Shown here: positions 51,944 to 63,685 of the stretch, in pieces | Layout of the letters: every line of letters starts with the position of its first letter | Numbering within the stretch: the first letter of the stretch is position 1 | Assembly (NCBI GenBank): GCA_035235625.1 | Contig: CP141140.1 | Location: forward strand, 372,001 to 436,000 | Source: Saururus chinensis | Taxonomy: Eukaryota; Streptophyta; Magnoliopsida; Piperales; Saururaceae | DNA length: 64,000 bases | Reading direction: 5' to 3' | Notes under the pieces: generated by a model | Database searches by the model: none | The model's input: the letters and a program-made list of their open reading frames with translations, nothing else | Told to the model about the DNA's origin: nothing | Program-made: the position numbers and the translations under genes

Positions 51944-52738
51944 AGAACTACAATCGGATATATAAAACTTAAGTTTAATAAGTACTCTTTCTTCGACTAT
52001 TTACAAACTTCATACAACATATCCCATAGAGCATCATAAGTAACCTTGCATGGAACTTTAATTAGTTTTGATTCTTCATTGTTGCAATTATATTTCCTAT
52101 AACTTGCATCCCAATGGACATCTCAAACACACAACAAACTTTGTGTGTCCATTTCCATGTTTTTCTCATATCATATCAATAATCCAGTTTTCTACTTTTC
52201 CAGTTTTTCAGTGATCTAGTATTCCACATTTTCAATATTCAGTTTTCTAGTCACCCGAAAAATCTTACTAGCAAACACTACGTAATGCCCAATATATAAC
52301 CATCCCAAAATAACATTTTTCATCTGGTAACATATTTATCATCATCCCAAATAACATGAACCAATCTTCTTCGTCAAAGGGAATATACAGAGCTGAAAGT
52401 TGTGACGTACTATAGAAAAGAAGTAGGGAGGAAGCAACTGGGCAAACAAAAATACAAGATGAACCTACCCAGGAGTAGAAAGCCTTACGGGAGATAAAAC
52501 CACCACGAGATGAAGTCGTACAGGAGAAGAAGAAGACGGCTTCATGGACTGAGGGACCATGGTAGCGTGTTTTTCTCCGATCAGCTTGTCATATGATGAA
52601 GGGCAGGGTATTTCAGTCAAAAGCCTTCACACATTTGTAAGTTTTACGTGAGCAAGTCTACTTTGGTAAATAGTAGATACTTGCTCACACTTTGGTTATT
52701 TGATGAAAGTATGAGTATATTTTGGTCAAAAGCTCTTA

Positions 52739-53229
52739 AAGATACGAAGCCTACAATATGAAAAAAGATCCCGGGGGGCATAGCAACCTACAATATAAAA
52801 AGGAACATGTTAACATGGGCCTAGTCGGGCAATCAAGATCATGCGGTCTATGGTAGTAGGGGGCAAAACCCACCAACACCTGGTCTTGTTAACTATTTGC
52901 ATATAAAATTTAGTGTTTTTTTGTGGAAGTATTTTTTATATTATCTAGTGACAATAAGCCCAGCTTAAACTATGCAAAGGAGCCTTCATCCACAAGATCA
53001 ATCACAAACTAACACACATTAGTATCAATAACTAAAAATCTTAAATATGATATGATTTTTAAAATTGATATCAACAACCTCAAATTATTGAGAATAAGTG
53101 CTACTTGATTAGGATATGATGTGATATTAAGTTGTTGATTTCAGCCATTGGATGCCAGTATCTTAATGTTTAATTACTATTTGAGAGCTCCGAAATATAG
53201 GACCCACAATGATTAATGAGGTGACATTT
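52739..53229. other. Gene-free spacer
   Basis: AT-rich sequence with nothing recognised. It ends in CATTT (53225-53229), the left target duplication of the next LTR. Confidence 0.5.
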
Positions 53230-53313
53230 TGTAACACCCCATTTTTCTAATTACATTTACCCTACAGGGTTAGAGGTAATTCGATAACCTTTAAATGAGT
53301 CTTATAGGGTTTC

Positions 53314-56300
53314 TATCACGCCCCGGCGATGCCCGACCCGAGCCGAACCCGGTCCAAGGGCCGGTCAAGCGTGCGGGGGCGACGAAGTGAAGATTGAGAA
53401 ACGATCTAGCGGAAGACTTAACCCTAACCACAGGCGATTAACAGACATACGGAGTACGCACATTCCACTTTGAGCAAGAGTAAATAAAAGGGAAAGAAAA
53501 GAGTTGCTTATCACAAAGTAAACAACAATCTCAAACCCACAAGCTTAGTTTAAGTAAAGCCCACACCGGCTCAAAATAAGTCATAAGCATCACAACTGTA
53601 AAGTATGACATAAATCAAAAGCAAAGAACCCTACACAAAGGTTCTAACATAAAACATAAAACCAAAGAAGATAAGTTACACAACGAACTCCATGATCATA
53701 TCCAAGCCACCTCCGACCTTTCCTCAAAGAGGAGATCCTGTCCGACTACGTGTCGCACCACGCAGCCCCAAATCAAAACACAAAAAGAGGGGTGAGTTTA
53801 ACAAACTCAGCAATGGTTTTAGCATCCCTATCAACATCGAAAGCATGATAGCATAGTAATAAGATCATTCAGATCAAAGATTTACATGGTGCATCATTTT
53901 CTGATCACATATACATATCACCTAACACAATATCATAGTGCATAATTCAACCTGCATGGATGTATCTCTAACATACACATTCCCACATGCATTATATCAT
54001 AATCAACCTGCATGGATGTATCTCTAACATACATATTTCCACATGCATTCCATCAAATAAACCTGCATGGATGTATCTCTAACATACATATTCCCACATG
54101 CATTATATCATAATCAACCTGCATTGATGTTCTCTAACATACATATTCCCACATGCATTATATCATAATCAACCTGCATGGATGTATCTCTAACATACAT
54201 ATTCTCACATGCATTTCATCAAATAAACCTGCATGGATGTATCTCTAACATACACATTCCATCATGCATTATATCATCACAACCTCCATCAAGGAGTAAT
54301 CACACATTAATGTCACACAGACGGGAGCATAGACAAGGCCACGAAGGCGTGTCATGGTCCAAAATTCTACACAAGAATTATAGAAAGATCGGGGTTGTCA
54401 ATCCCTAATGTTGCTCACCCTGGACGATCCTGGCCAAGGATGTCCCATTCTTACACAAAGAATCTAGAGCAGGGGTGTTCGCCCAAGGATATCTCCTGCG
54501 GAGGGAAGAGCCCGAGTTCTCACACAGAGAACCCTAGAACACGTGGTAGCGGGGTGCACACGGCATACCACACTGGATTCTTAGGGTCCAGATGACACAC
54601 ATAATAACATTCTCATAATCCGCAAGACAAGTACACAACTTGTCCCAACATTATTCCATTTAACTAAACTCAACCCGGAGAGTGCACTTGTTCCACACAA
54701 GAACTTCAAATCAAAACATGTCCTTTCGGACCAATCAACTTTCGATTAATCCACGACCGATCAATCTGGCACACAATTTTACCATATTGCATCCAATCGG
54801 TCAAATTCGATTAACCTCGATGAAGCCTCAATTGGAAATCCATTTTCATGATGTATGCAGCATGGTACATACGTGGGCAAGGCATACATAAATCCTAATC
54901 CATGATAAGTGCTCTCATCAGCCCCTAATGCATCATTCATAATCACAATATTAAGCTTCAATATCATCATTTAACCCCCACATTTGTGTGTGTAACTAGT
55001 AGAAGTACTTCACTCAATGCATTTCAACATGCTTGAAATTAACTTACTACTATACTACACATGTGAATTTCCATCTAAACATGAATTCCAGCGGAAATCA
55101 TAGAAGAAGAATCGTTGAAATCGTATCCCAATTCAAAACTTAACCACAAAGGCTAAACACATATAACACCACTCATTTCATCATTGAGTCATGGCATTCA
55201 CCAACAGTCACACACAACTAACCACAATCTATCATGACAAATCAGTCCAATAATAGGTTGTAGTTCTACTAAAAATATGTTTAACCAAAGGGAATCAACC
55301 ATTCATAATCTCAAGATAACAATTCCAACATCATGCCACAAATTTCTAAGCATATGTCATAATTCCATACCCTCAATAGCATGCCTTTCCAGTAGCATAA
55401 CATAGCATAAAACACACCACATTTATATAAAATTGGCAAGCTAAAGTAGAATCATCAAAATAAACATCATGCATTAGAAAATCAATCTATTGTGTAACCG
55501 TTCGAACGCCCTTCAGGCCATTCGATCGGTTAAACGCAAAAATTTGAAATTTATAGTTCTGCCATTCGAACGCCCAGCAGGCCATTCGATCAGCTGAACT
55601 GGAAAATTGTCGTTCTGACAGTGTTGCCGTTCAAACGCCCTAAAGGGCCGTTTGAACGCCAACAAGGCAGAACAGTCCATCTTCTTCCTTTCGCAAATCC
55701 AAACCGAAACACCATTGATAACACTTCAAATCCACATCTAACACCCTAATCATCATCAAAAGTTCTTCTTGACTTCCAGAATAATAATGCAAAACCCTAA
55801 GAATCCTACCATACCATAATAATGCAAAACCCTAAGAAATCGGGATTAAATAATTCTATTTTCTAATCTTACCATTAACACACTAAATCAAGCATCCCAT
55901 TTCGAAATAAGCAAAAAATAAAGAGTTTTACCATGGATAAACAGAGATTTTGAAGACCCATTACCTCAGCACTTGATTAAGCTCGGATTGAAGAGTCACC
56001 CTTCTTGAAATCCTTGAAAACACAATGAGTTTGAATTAAACACCAATAAATCCCTAATTAAATCTTAGATCTAGGGCTTGTTGGTAGTAAAAATTGAATT
56101 TTGAATGTTAGGGTTTATAGTAAAACACAAATCAGTAGCTTTTGATGTCCAAAAATAAATTGAATCAAAGGGAAAAGGGTAGATTTAGAAGAGATTAAGA
56201 AGAAAGTCATAGATTAATGCTTAATTAGAGTAAGCTTACCTTAATCGGCTTCTAATTCGGGCCTAAATGGGGATTAGGCCAGCCTCCTTCCTTAGCCTAT

Positions 56301-56759
56301 TCCCAAAAATGGAAATGACTCTGGTTTTCCCTTTTATAGTAAGGGTTGGGGTATGCATGGGTATGTTTTGGGGTGTAAATAGGAAAAGTAGGCTAAAATG
56401 GATATTTTATAAATTTAAGCACTAATTAAGCCTAATAAAATTCTAAAAAATTTTGTATAACCTTAGGTAGATATCTAAGTTCATTTGACACAAAAATAAA
56501 ATTTTTGACGGTGGGGCCCACACAGGTCCCGCCAAAACCCTAATTTTTGGGAAAATAATAAAAATTCTGAAAAATCCCAAAAATTCACATTTGGTTTAAA
56601 ATCACTTAAAACCACTAATATTGAAGTTGATTTTGGTTAAAACCATCACAAACACTATTTATTTATGAAATCACTGAATAAGATCAGAAAATACATTAAT
56701 CTCACGAAAACCAATAATTAAAGAAAACCAAAACCGATTTAGAGATGAGGGTCCTTACA
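53314..56759 (-). mobile_element. Solo LTR, 3.4 kb (family 1, copy C), nested
   Basis: It is colinear over its whole length with copy B at 13255-16682, from TATCACGCCCCGG (first TG changed to TA) to GGTCCTTACA. Flanks are GTTTC and ATTTT, only 3/5 alike, so the duplication has decayed or the site was rearranged. The 56-bp array and the minus-strand TATA box are kept. Confidence 0.88.
53945..54275. repeat. 56-bp tandem repeat array inside LTR copy C (about 6 units)
   Basis: Same unit as in copy B (GCATGGATGTATCTCTAACA core), with one unit mutated to CATTGATGTTCTCT. Unit number equals that of copy B. Confidence 0.9.
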
Positions 56760-57226
56760 ATTTTAATGGTTGAAACCTCCATATATGATTAGAGCTCGAA
56801 GAAACAAGTATAATGAATAAAAAATGCATGAAACGGAGGTCAGGAATAAAAGTTACGACCTCAGGAAACGTGCAATAAAGGAAAGACCCACTTAAAAAGA
56901 GCAGGTTATATTGCTTTAAGTGGGCTAGTATCGAGGGGCTTGTCGATACGAGTCCAATAGTACCAAGAACGTGCAAATCCGAATCTGGGGTACAAAGATA
57001 TGTGCATTTGAAGAAAGAATTAAAAAAATAATAAAATAAAAAATGGCGGGTGGTGTGCACCATAGCGCGACGCACGGCCGCAGAACTATGGGCGCCTTGG
57101 AAAAGCGGTGCAGCTCAGTTTTACAAGCACCGCATTTTCGCAATGCCATCATGACCTGTGTAACGCATGGGCACGACCCGCGCTGCACATTACAGTGGGT
57201 GCCACCATATCTGGCGGCGTGGAGCC

Positions 57227-58327
57227 TGTCACGGCCCTAGCCATCCCAGGTACCATGCGGCGCTCGCAAGGCCATATAGCTGAGCGAGTAAGCCTTTCTT
57301 CGTCAAGGTCATGGCCTTGTGCCATTCGACCAAGCGTCCAGCCCACAAAGCCAAGCAACAAACCCGTCCCAAGGTGGACGTGCGAACGTGCCGGACCATC
57401 TCCCAAGCGAGCTGGCCGGAGAGGGACACTTCCTTGCGATGCACGGATCCAATTTAGGTAACTCGGTCATCCGAACAATCCGTCTCAGCCATGTGCATGC
57501 AAGGGTCTTTGTTACCAACACGGCCATAAGGCCGGACGTCCGCCCGACGCGTCGGAGAGCCCCATCCCACCAGCGGATGGGCTCCTGGCATGATAGCTAG
57601 CAAGGCAACATGTTTCATTGCCATCCGGATCAGCCTGTTGCAAGGCTAGGCAACGATGCGCACACATAGTTGGCTATGTTGGGACACATAGCCAACTAGC
57701 ACCGATTTGGATTCTAAAGATGTCCCCACCTACCTATATAGTGTTTGAGGGTCCTTGGGAGTGTTCTTGGGTAGTTTCGCAGAATTCGGACATACCATGC
57801 CCGTACGGCCACTTTGGCTGCCACTCCAGAGAAATGCAAGAAATCTCTTATGCTATATAGGGAGGGACATGGTGAGCTTCATGGACAAGCTGTTGGTATG
57901 ATGCCTAGCCTTGCAACAGGCTGATCCGGATGGCAACGAAACATGTTGCCTTGCTAGTTATCATGCCAGAAGCCCATCCGCTGGTGGGATGGGGCTCTCC
58001 GACGTGTCAGGCGGCCGTCCGGCCTTATGGCCGTGTTGGTAACAAAGGCCCTTGCATGCACATGGCTGAGATGGATTGTTCGGATGACCGAGTTGCCTAA
58101 ATTGGATCCGTGCATCGCAAGGAAGTGTCCCTCTCCGGCCAGCTCGCTTGGAAGATGGTCCGGCACGTTCGCACGTCCACCTTGGGACGGGTTCGCTGCT
58201 TGGCTTTGCGGGCTGGACGCTTGGTCGAATGGCACAAGGCCATGACCTTGACGAAGAAAGGCTTACTCGCTCGGCTATTTGGCCTTGCGAGCGCCGCATG
58301 GTACCTGGGATGGCTAGGGCCGTGACA
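57227..58327. repeat. Large inverted repeat (two 425-bp arms, 250-bp loop)
   Basis: Arm 57227-57652 and arm 57903-58327 are reverse complements with over 90% identity by eye. Both start TGTCACGGCCCTAGCCATCC from the outside. The loop contains a smaller hairpin, CATAGTTGGCTATG facing CATAGCCAACTA. Mirror reading frames on both strands are a by-product. An RNA crossing it would fold into a long, nearly perfect duplex. The outer TGTCACGG...CCGTGACA ends look like LTR or foldback tips, but no target duplication flanks them. Confidence 0.92.
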
Positions 58328-58353
58328 CGCCGCAGTTTCGATGCAATTCGGGG

Positions 58354-58362
58354 TTATAAATA
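58354..58362 (+). promoter_or_regulatory. TATA box of the LTR-like element 53230-59839
   Basis: GGGGTTATAAATACCTCATTTC follows the inverted repeat and precedes a leader-like region with direct repeats. It places a transcription start near 58385 on the plus strand. Confidence 0.5.
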
Positions 58363-58404
58363 CCTCATTTCTGCTGTTTTTTAGGGGAATCTTCATTTTG
58401 CTCC

Positions 58405-58700
58405 ATTTCTAAGCATTCTAAGTCCGATTAAGGCCGTTCAAGATGCATTCTTAAGTAAATTAAGTGTGTTCTACGCAATGGATGGATCCTTTCTTCAAGT
58501 TGGAGGCCGTATAAGGAGCTAACGCCTTAAGACAAGGAGAAATTCTACCCATCGTCCTCAAGCATAGAGAAGTTTTTCTTCTCCGTTTCTAATCATCCCA
58601 ACTCCGATTTAGTCCGTTCAAGAAGCATTCTTGACTAAATCAAGTGTGGTCTACACAATGGAGGGGTCTATTCTCCGAGTTGATGACCGTATAAGAAAGA
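58405..58700. repeat. Direct repeat, about 105-bp units spaced by about 175 bp
   Basis: Units at about 58408-58515 and 58587-58695 share TTTCTAA..CAT, CCGATT, CCGTTCAAGA, GCATTCTT, TCAAGTGTG and GACCGTATAAG. Divergence of roughly 20% marks an old duplication. Confidence 0.75.
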
Positions 58701-59844
58701 AACATCAAAACAAGAAGAGGTCTTGCTTGTCATGCTTGAGTACCGGAGAAAGAAAAAGAGGCTAGGAACAAGAGGGGATTCCGTCCTCCATGACCGAGCC
58801 GAATCAAGAAAAGTGGTCTGAAGTAGGGGAGACTCTACCTCTACCGGAGGGCTACAATATGTGATAAACATCCTCAAGTGGGGGAGACTCTGTCCGACGC
58901 CCACAGGCGCATAAAACAAGAAGAGTCTCTAGGAAGTAGAGCTTTTGTGCATTGTCTTTTAGTGCAAGGTGAGGAACGTATGGTGGCTAAAGGAGGCTTT
59001 GTCCACTGCCCCCAGATTCGAAGGAGAGGATGCCTAAAAGGAACGAGCAACTCTGAATGTCGCTACCTTACAAGACATCAGGGGAGTAAGCGTTGCTAAC
59101 CTCCCATATAAATTATAGAATGCATGTGCTAAATTAGGATATGTTCCATGCTATGATACTTTGTGTTCTAATTTTCTATGTTTTGATGTTACCTGTTTAT
59201 GTTCCATCTTGCTCTAGGGCAGAGCGAGATGTTTTGTGTGTGTCCAGTCTCAGCTTAGTGATAGAGCGAGACAGGTGATGTGCTCAATCTCGGCTCAGTG
59301 ATAGAGTGAAACATATGTTATGTTCGGTCTCAGTGTGAATGAGTTTGATCCCTCTCTGTAGTAGAATGAGATGTGCAATTTCATTGATTTATTAACTTCC
59401 GCTTAACTCCGATAGATTATAAATTTCAGTATGATTTCAATTAAATATTAATATATACATATTTTAATATATATAATTTTATGATGTCTAATGTATGTAA
59501 CAACCATTAAGCATAACTATATTCGGATCCAATCATATTGAAATAATATTGTAAATATTATCCAATGCATACGTAGGCAACAAACAACAAAGTAACATTA
59601 ACTCAATCCAAATTAGTTATAATTATAAATTTTATTCTAACCTACACGTGACAAACTTTAAAATTTCATCTTGTGTATGTGAGCATTATAACCTAAGTCT
59701 ACGTACATGGAAGCTTTAAAACTATACAGTGCATAAGTAAATGTTGTACTTCTCACACACAAATAATAATTCCTCGTTTAAATAATTTTAAATTTTATTA
59801 AAAAAAAATTTGGGCCCCAACTCGGGTTGCGGCATTACACATTT

Positions 59845-61277
59845 TAAGGACCTTCAATTCAAGGGGCACTACCAATTTGTGATTGCCCAACGGATCACGT
59901 TGATGGATCCTTATAAAAGGCTAAATTGGGAATGGTGATGGAGGAGCCGTGATGTGATCAAAACTCAACTTATAATTAATTCATTTCCCGTCATGCAAGT
60001 ACTAGTTACAGATCATTTGACAAAAAAAAAAAAGAACAAAAAGTTATAGGTCGTATTGGAATTGTAAATCCAGCTCAAATCCATGCACATTACCTTCTAC
60101 CTCTGAAACCATATTTCATAATTATCCAAGCATCCTATTTACATAAAAAGCATCACCAGAAGGCAGTGATACATAAGATCTTCGATATTATCAACAATAT
60201 TTTACGTTTATGTAAAATGGCAAGCAAGAACACAAATTTGCGGGAAAACCTTTTCCCTTTTTGTACAAAGAAATCTTAATCAAACCATGCACACCAGTAC
60301 AAACAAATCCAGAAAGTGCGTAATTGCTGCCTTAAAGCTCCACTAGCAGTTTGAACATTTCATGAAGTTCCTTTCGGTGTAAAAGCTATTTACAATCTGC
60401 AAGACTACCATTGAACAGAACTCACAGAATCAGATAAATGTGTATAGTGTATTTCTGATATTAGAGTTTTATTCTATCAATAGTTCTGGACATGTATTGG
60501 AGAAGGCGTACCATTCCTATTATAACATCTATCGCTGGAGCATTTTCAAAATATAGCAATCAATCTCTATGCTCTTCAATAGCCTGCCAGAAAATATCCC
60601 AGGAAAATTATATCTCAAAAACACAGTAAGTTTCACTTGTGCTTTCTGCAATACTTGCCGCTGAAAAGTTACGCATCAACACAGGAAATTTAATCTTTAC
60701 TGAAAGGTATCAGCACTATCTACTCTGCAAAATTCAAAATTCTCGCTAACATTAATAGGTTGGCAAAATTTTAGAACTTCCCTAAGAATGTAAGGAAATA
60801 GAAGCTAAAATTACAAATGAAATTGAAAATTTATCATATACTAAATAGTAAGATAATGGGAAGCTTACTATGACTTATGACTGAGGTTCAATTTCTTTTG
60901 GGGGGGTCACGGAGGTTCAAAGTTTTGCCCGAAAACATTTGAACAAAAGGACCCACTAATTTTTAACGTTTTTTTCTATATGCATTATACCAGGGCCCTA
61001 CACCTAATTTGATCTGCATGCATCTGCCAACGCAGCACAAGTGAAGCATGACTTTTTCCTCAAACATGTAGCAAGAAAGTACTAGCAAGTAATCGTACAC
61101 AGTGGGCATGTTCCGGAAATGAACCTCCTGAGTTTAGCAAAGTCAAATAAAAAAACAGAAAAAGAAAGGAAAAGAATAAAGGCAACACATCAACAAGATT
61201 AAAAATACATAACACAACATATTCACAGCTAGACCTTTGGGTGGTGCAGATGAACTCATAAAACACCTTGTGACTCC
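59845..61277. other. Gene-free AT-rich region
   Basis: No exon recognised. It could include the 3' untranslated region of a minus-strand gene ending at 61278. Confidence 0.4.
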
Positions 61278-61340
61278 TTAAGAACCTTTTACTATCTCAT
61301 TCAGTTCTGCTATCTTTCTTTTGAGGTTTGCCTTGTCCAT
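61278..61340 (-). pseudogene. Possible terminal exon of a gene cut by the gypsy element
   Basis: After an acceptor TTTTTTATAG (61341-61350) the minus strand encodes MDKANLKRKIAELNEIVK plus two residues and TAA, a coiled-coil-like K/E/L-rich tail. No upstream exon is visible before the retrotransposon at about 61500. The family is not recognised and chance is a real alternative. Confidence 0.25.
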
Positions 61341-61830
61341 CTATAAAAAAAACAAGGAAAAATAAACATCAGCTTATACTCCAGGCAGATGGAGTTGCAC
61401 CAATTGTCAAAATTTGAGGCAATCTCATTGATGACAGGTACAAATGCTTAGATGCAAGACTAATGATGCATCCCCACCACCCCTTAGTATTAGGCACTCT
61501 TTAAATTGTACCTTGTAGGCTAGAGTTAATTTAATCAGAGTTAGTTACTTTCGGTTATAGTACTTATGAGGTGGGCCCTTTAAGCCACTAGTCTTTATTT
61601 TTTAGTGATTGTAATTGAAGACAAAATTAATCAATCCAGTTTAGACCCAATCATCTTCTCTCTCTCCCGATCTCCCTCTTCTTCCTCACGCTGCTTCTTC
61701 TTCCTCAATTTCCACCCCTACATCGTCCCTCTCTCTTGCCATTACTTCCTCCTCTCTCTTTCCTTCCCTCCATTCTTCCAATTTAATTCTGCCCCAAACA
61801 ATCAACTTATATCAATTTGGTATCAGAACC

Positions 61831-63210
61831 TCACAACCCTCTTCCACGGCGACTGGCCGAGTATACAAGCGACGAACCCAGACCAACTCCACGAAAGAGG
61901 CAGCGCCGGCGTATGTTGACCCTCCCGCCACTACCAAGCCACACAACGGCGGCTGGGATCAAATACCGGCCACCCTCTCCGCCATTCAAAATCAAGTTGC
62001 CGCCTCCCAGCATGCGTTTCTCCAGGAACTCAAAGTGTCGACCGATCGCCAGTAGGCTGCGCTGGACCAGATTTGGAATGACCAAGCGGCCTGCTTGATG
62101 GCTTTCACGACTGGTACGCTTTCGAACCCAATGAACGGCGTTTTTCCTCTGGCCTCCCGTCCCCACGGAAAAGACATTATGCAACGAATAGCCTAGCCTT
62201 TCTAGCCGCCAGGCTCCGGCCGTCCAGCGCTGTACACCACCTTCCAAGCCACCAACAATAGGGACAGACGGGCTTTCCCACAGCCACCTCTGTCCGCTGC
62301 CAGTCCAAGCCACCCGCAACCACCTTCCGCTAGCACCCATGACGCGCCTCTTCATCAATGGCACGAGAATGAGTTATACTCTTGAGGACACAACCGTTGA
62401 TGACACAGCCGTTGATGGCGTTTATGGACCCCACCGAAGGCAAGCTAAGTGCGCCTTAACTTTCCTCGCTATATTCAGGCGAAGACAACCCCGGGCATCT
62501 CATGCAAAATGCTTCTTCTCGTATCTCGCCCCGATCAGAAGGTGCTCTTGGCTCCTTTTCACCTCAAGCCTCGAGGGCGATGCCATGGTCTGGCTACAAT
62601 AACTTGAATAGCAAGAAAGCATCATCACGTAGAACTAACTATACGATGGCGGAATTGTATGTATGCTTCATTCCGAACGAGTACGAAAATTTTGACTCCT
62701 GTTTACGCAATCTCTGTCAAACTTCTATTATTCGAGGCTATCGGTTTACAAGGTTAGCTACTCGAGTAGATTGGAAACTTTTGCCATCCTTACGAAATTT
62801 GTAAGTGGACTGACGAAAAGATATTTTATGCAGAAGTTCGCCAGGTGCGCTTACCATAGGGTGGTCGTAGTATACCGGCAGAGCAGCCTTCACCTACCCA
62901 TGTCCGCGCCTTACACAGTGTCAAATGGAAGAACAGCGTTCACGTGGGCTCTATTTTAATTGTGACGAACGCTTCTTCCCGGTCACAAGTGTAAGCGCCT
63001 AGGCTCGTTTTTAATTTTGAAGGATGGCTTGGACCCTAGAGACATCACCTTAGCCACCGAGCTAGAGGGACTTCCAGCGATCTTGACGCATGCTTATTCG
63101 GGGACTAATGAGCCCCATACATTCAGGTTACAAGGTATGGTGAAACATCAAACAATGCAGTACTTACTGACAATAGGACCCATAATTTTATTAATGATCA
63201 ATTAGCCAAG
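61831..63210 (+). pseudogene. Ty3/gypsy gag and protease region, frameshifted
   Basis: Fragments in changing frames are recognisable: AASQHAFLQELK-like sequence (about 62005), SYLAPIRRCSWLLFTSSLEG followed by DAMVWLQ (62518-62602, gag core), a CCHC-like FNCDERFF (about 62958-62982), then TFRLQGMVKHQTMQYLLTIG (protease region) where the active-site D-S-G stretch is altered. Many stops are present, so it is non-functional. Confidence 0.8.
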
Positions 63211-63685
63211 AAGTTGGGGTGTTCTTTTAACAATCGGCCTCTTTTGTCGTATTGATTCGTGATATGCACTATTTGTAAAGCACTGGGGTATGTTATTTTA
63301 TTAATTTTCTATTTTAAGGTTATAATTTTCATCCAACTAAAGGGGTCGATATTGTTCTTGGCGTGTAATGTATAGGAGACCTTAGCTGGTGACATGGAAG
63401 TTTAAACAGTTGCATATAAACATATGAATTTTATTGTTAATGACCAACCCATTCAGTTATTTGGCCAACTTCCTAGCTCTTTGCACTCACACCAAAGAGT
63501 GGGTTCCCTCTATAAGTTCACTGCCCAAGGCATGTTGCTTCAACTCTGGGCTTCTCTAACGGCTGAGCATGGTTCTCTTCCTTCAGCTATGTCTGCCTTA
63601 TTGGAGGAACATGACAGAATTTCTAGGGAGCCTTCTTCTCTTCCACTAGCGTGCCACCATGACCACAAGATATTCTCAAGTACAA

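Larger units (their letters stand above)
50023..52735. mobile_element. TIR element flanked by TTA (PIF/Harbinger-like?), with nested LTR fragment
   Basis: Arms of about 110 bp are inverted copies, with GAGCTTTTGACCAAA, AAATAACCAAAGTGTGA and TATTTACCAAAGTAGA shared in order (50024-50125 and 52645-52735). TTA occurs at both outer edges. The left arm also contains a short internal palindrome, TTTGACCAAAGTAG facing CTACTTTGGTCAAA. Inside lie a pyrimidine-rich minisatellite and the inverted LTR fragment D3. No transposase. Confidence 0.6.
53230..59839 (+). mobile_element. LTR-like element (family 4) with 5-bp TSD, containing a nested LTR
   Basis: It starts TGTAACACCCC and ends GCGGCATTACA. CATTT flanks it on both sides (53225-53229 and 59840-59844). 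Without the nested family 1 LTR (53314-56759) it is about 3.2 kb, a plausible solo LTR. A TATA box at 58354-58362 suggests the plus direction. It contains a 425-bp inverted repeat (57227-58327) and a direct repeat of about 105 bp (58405-58700). No gag or pol domain was found. Confidence 0.75.

Noticed and set aside
57108..58396. Clusters of 70-117-codon frames on both strands
   Set aside because: They are mirror images created by the inverted repeat; products do not resemble known proteins.
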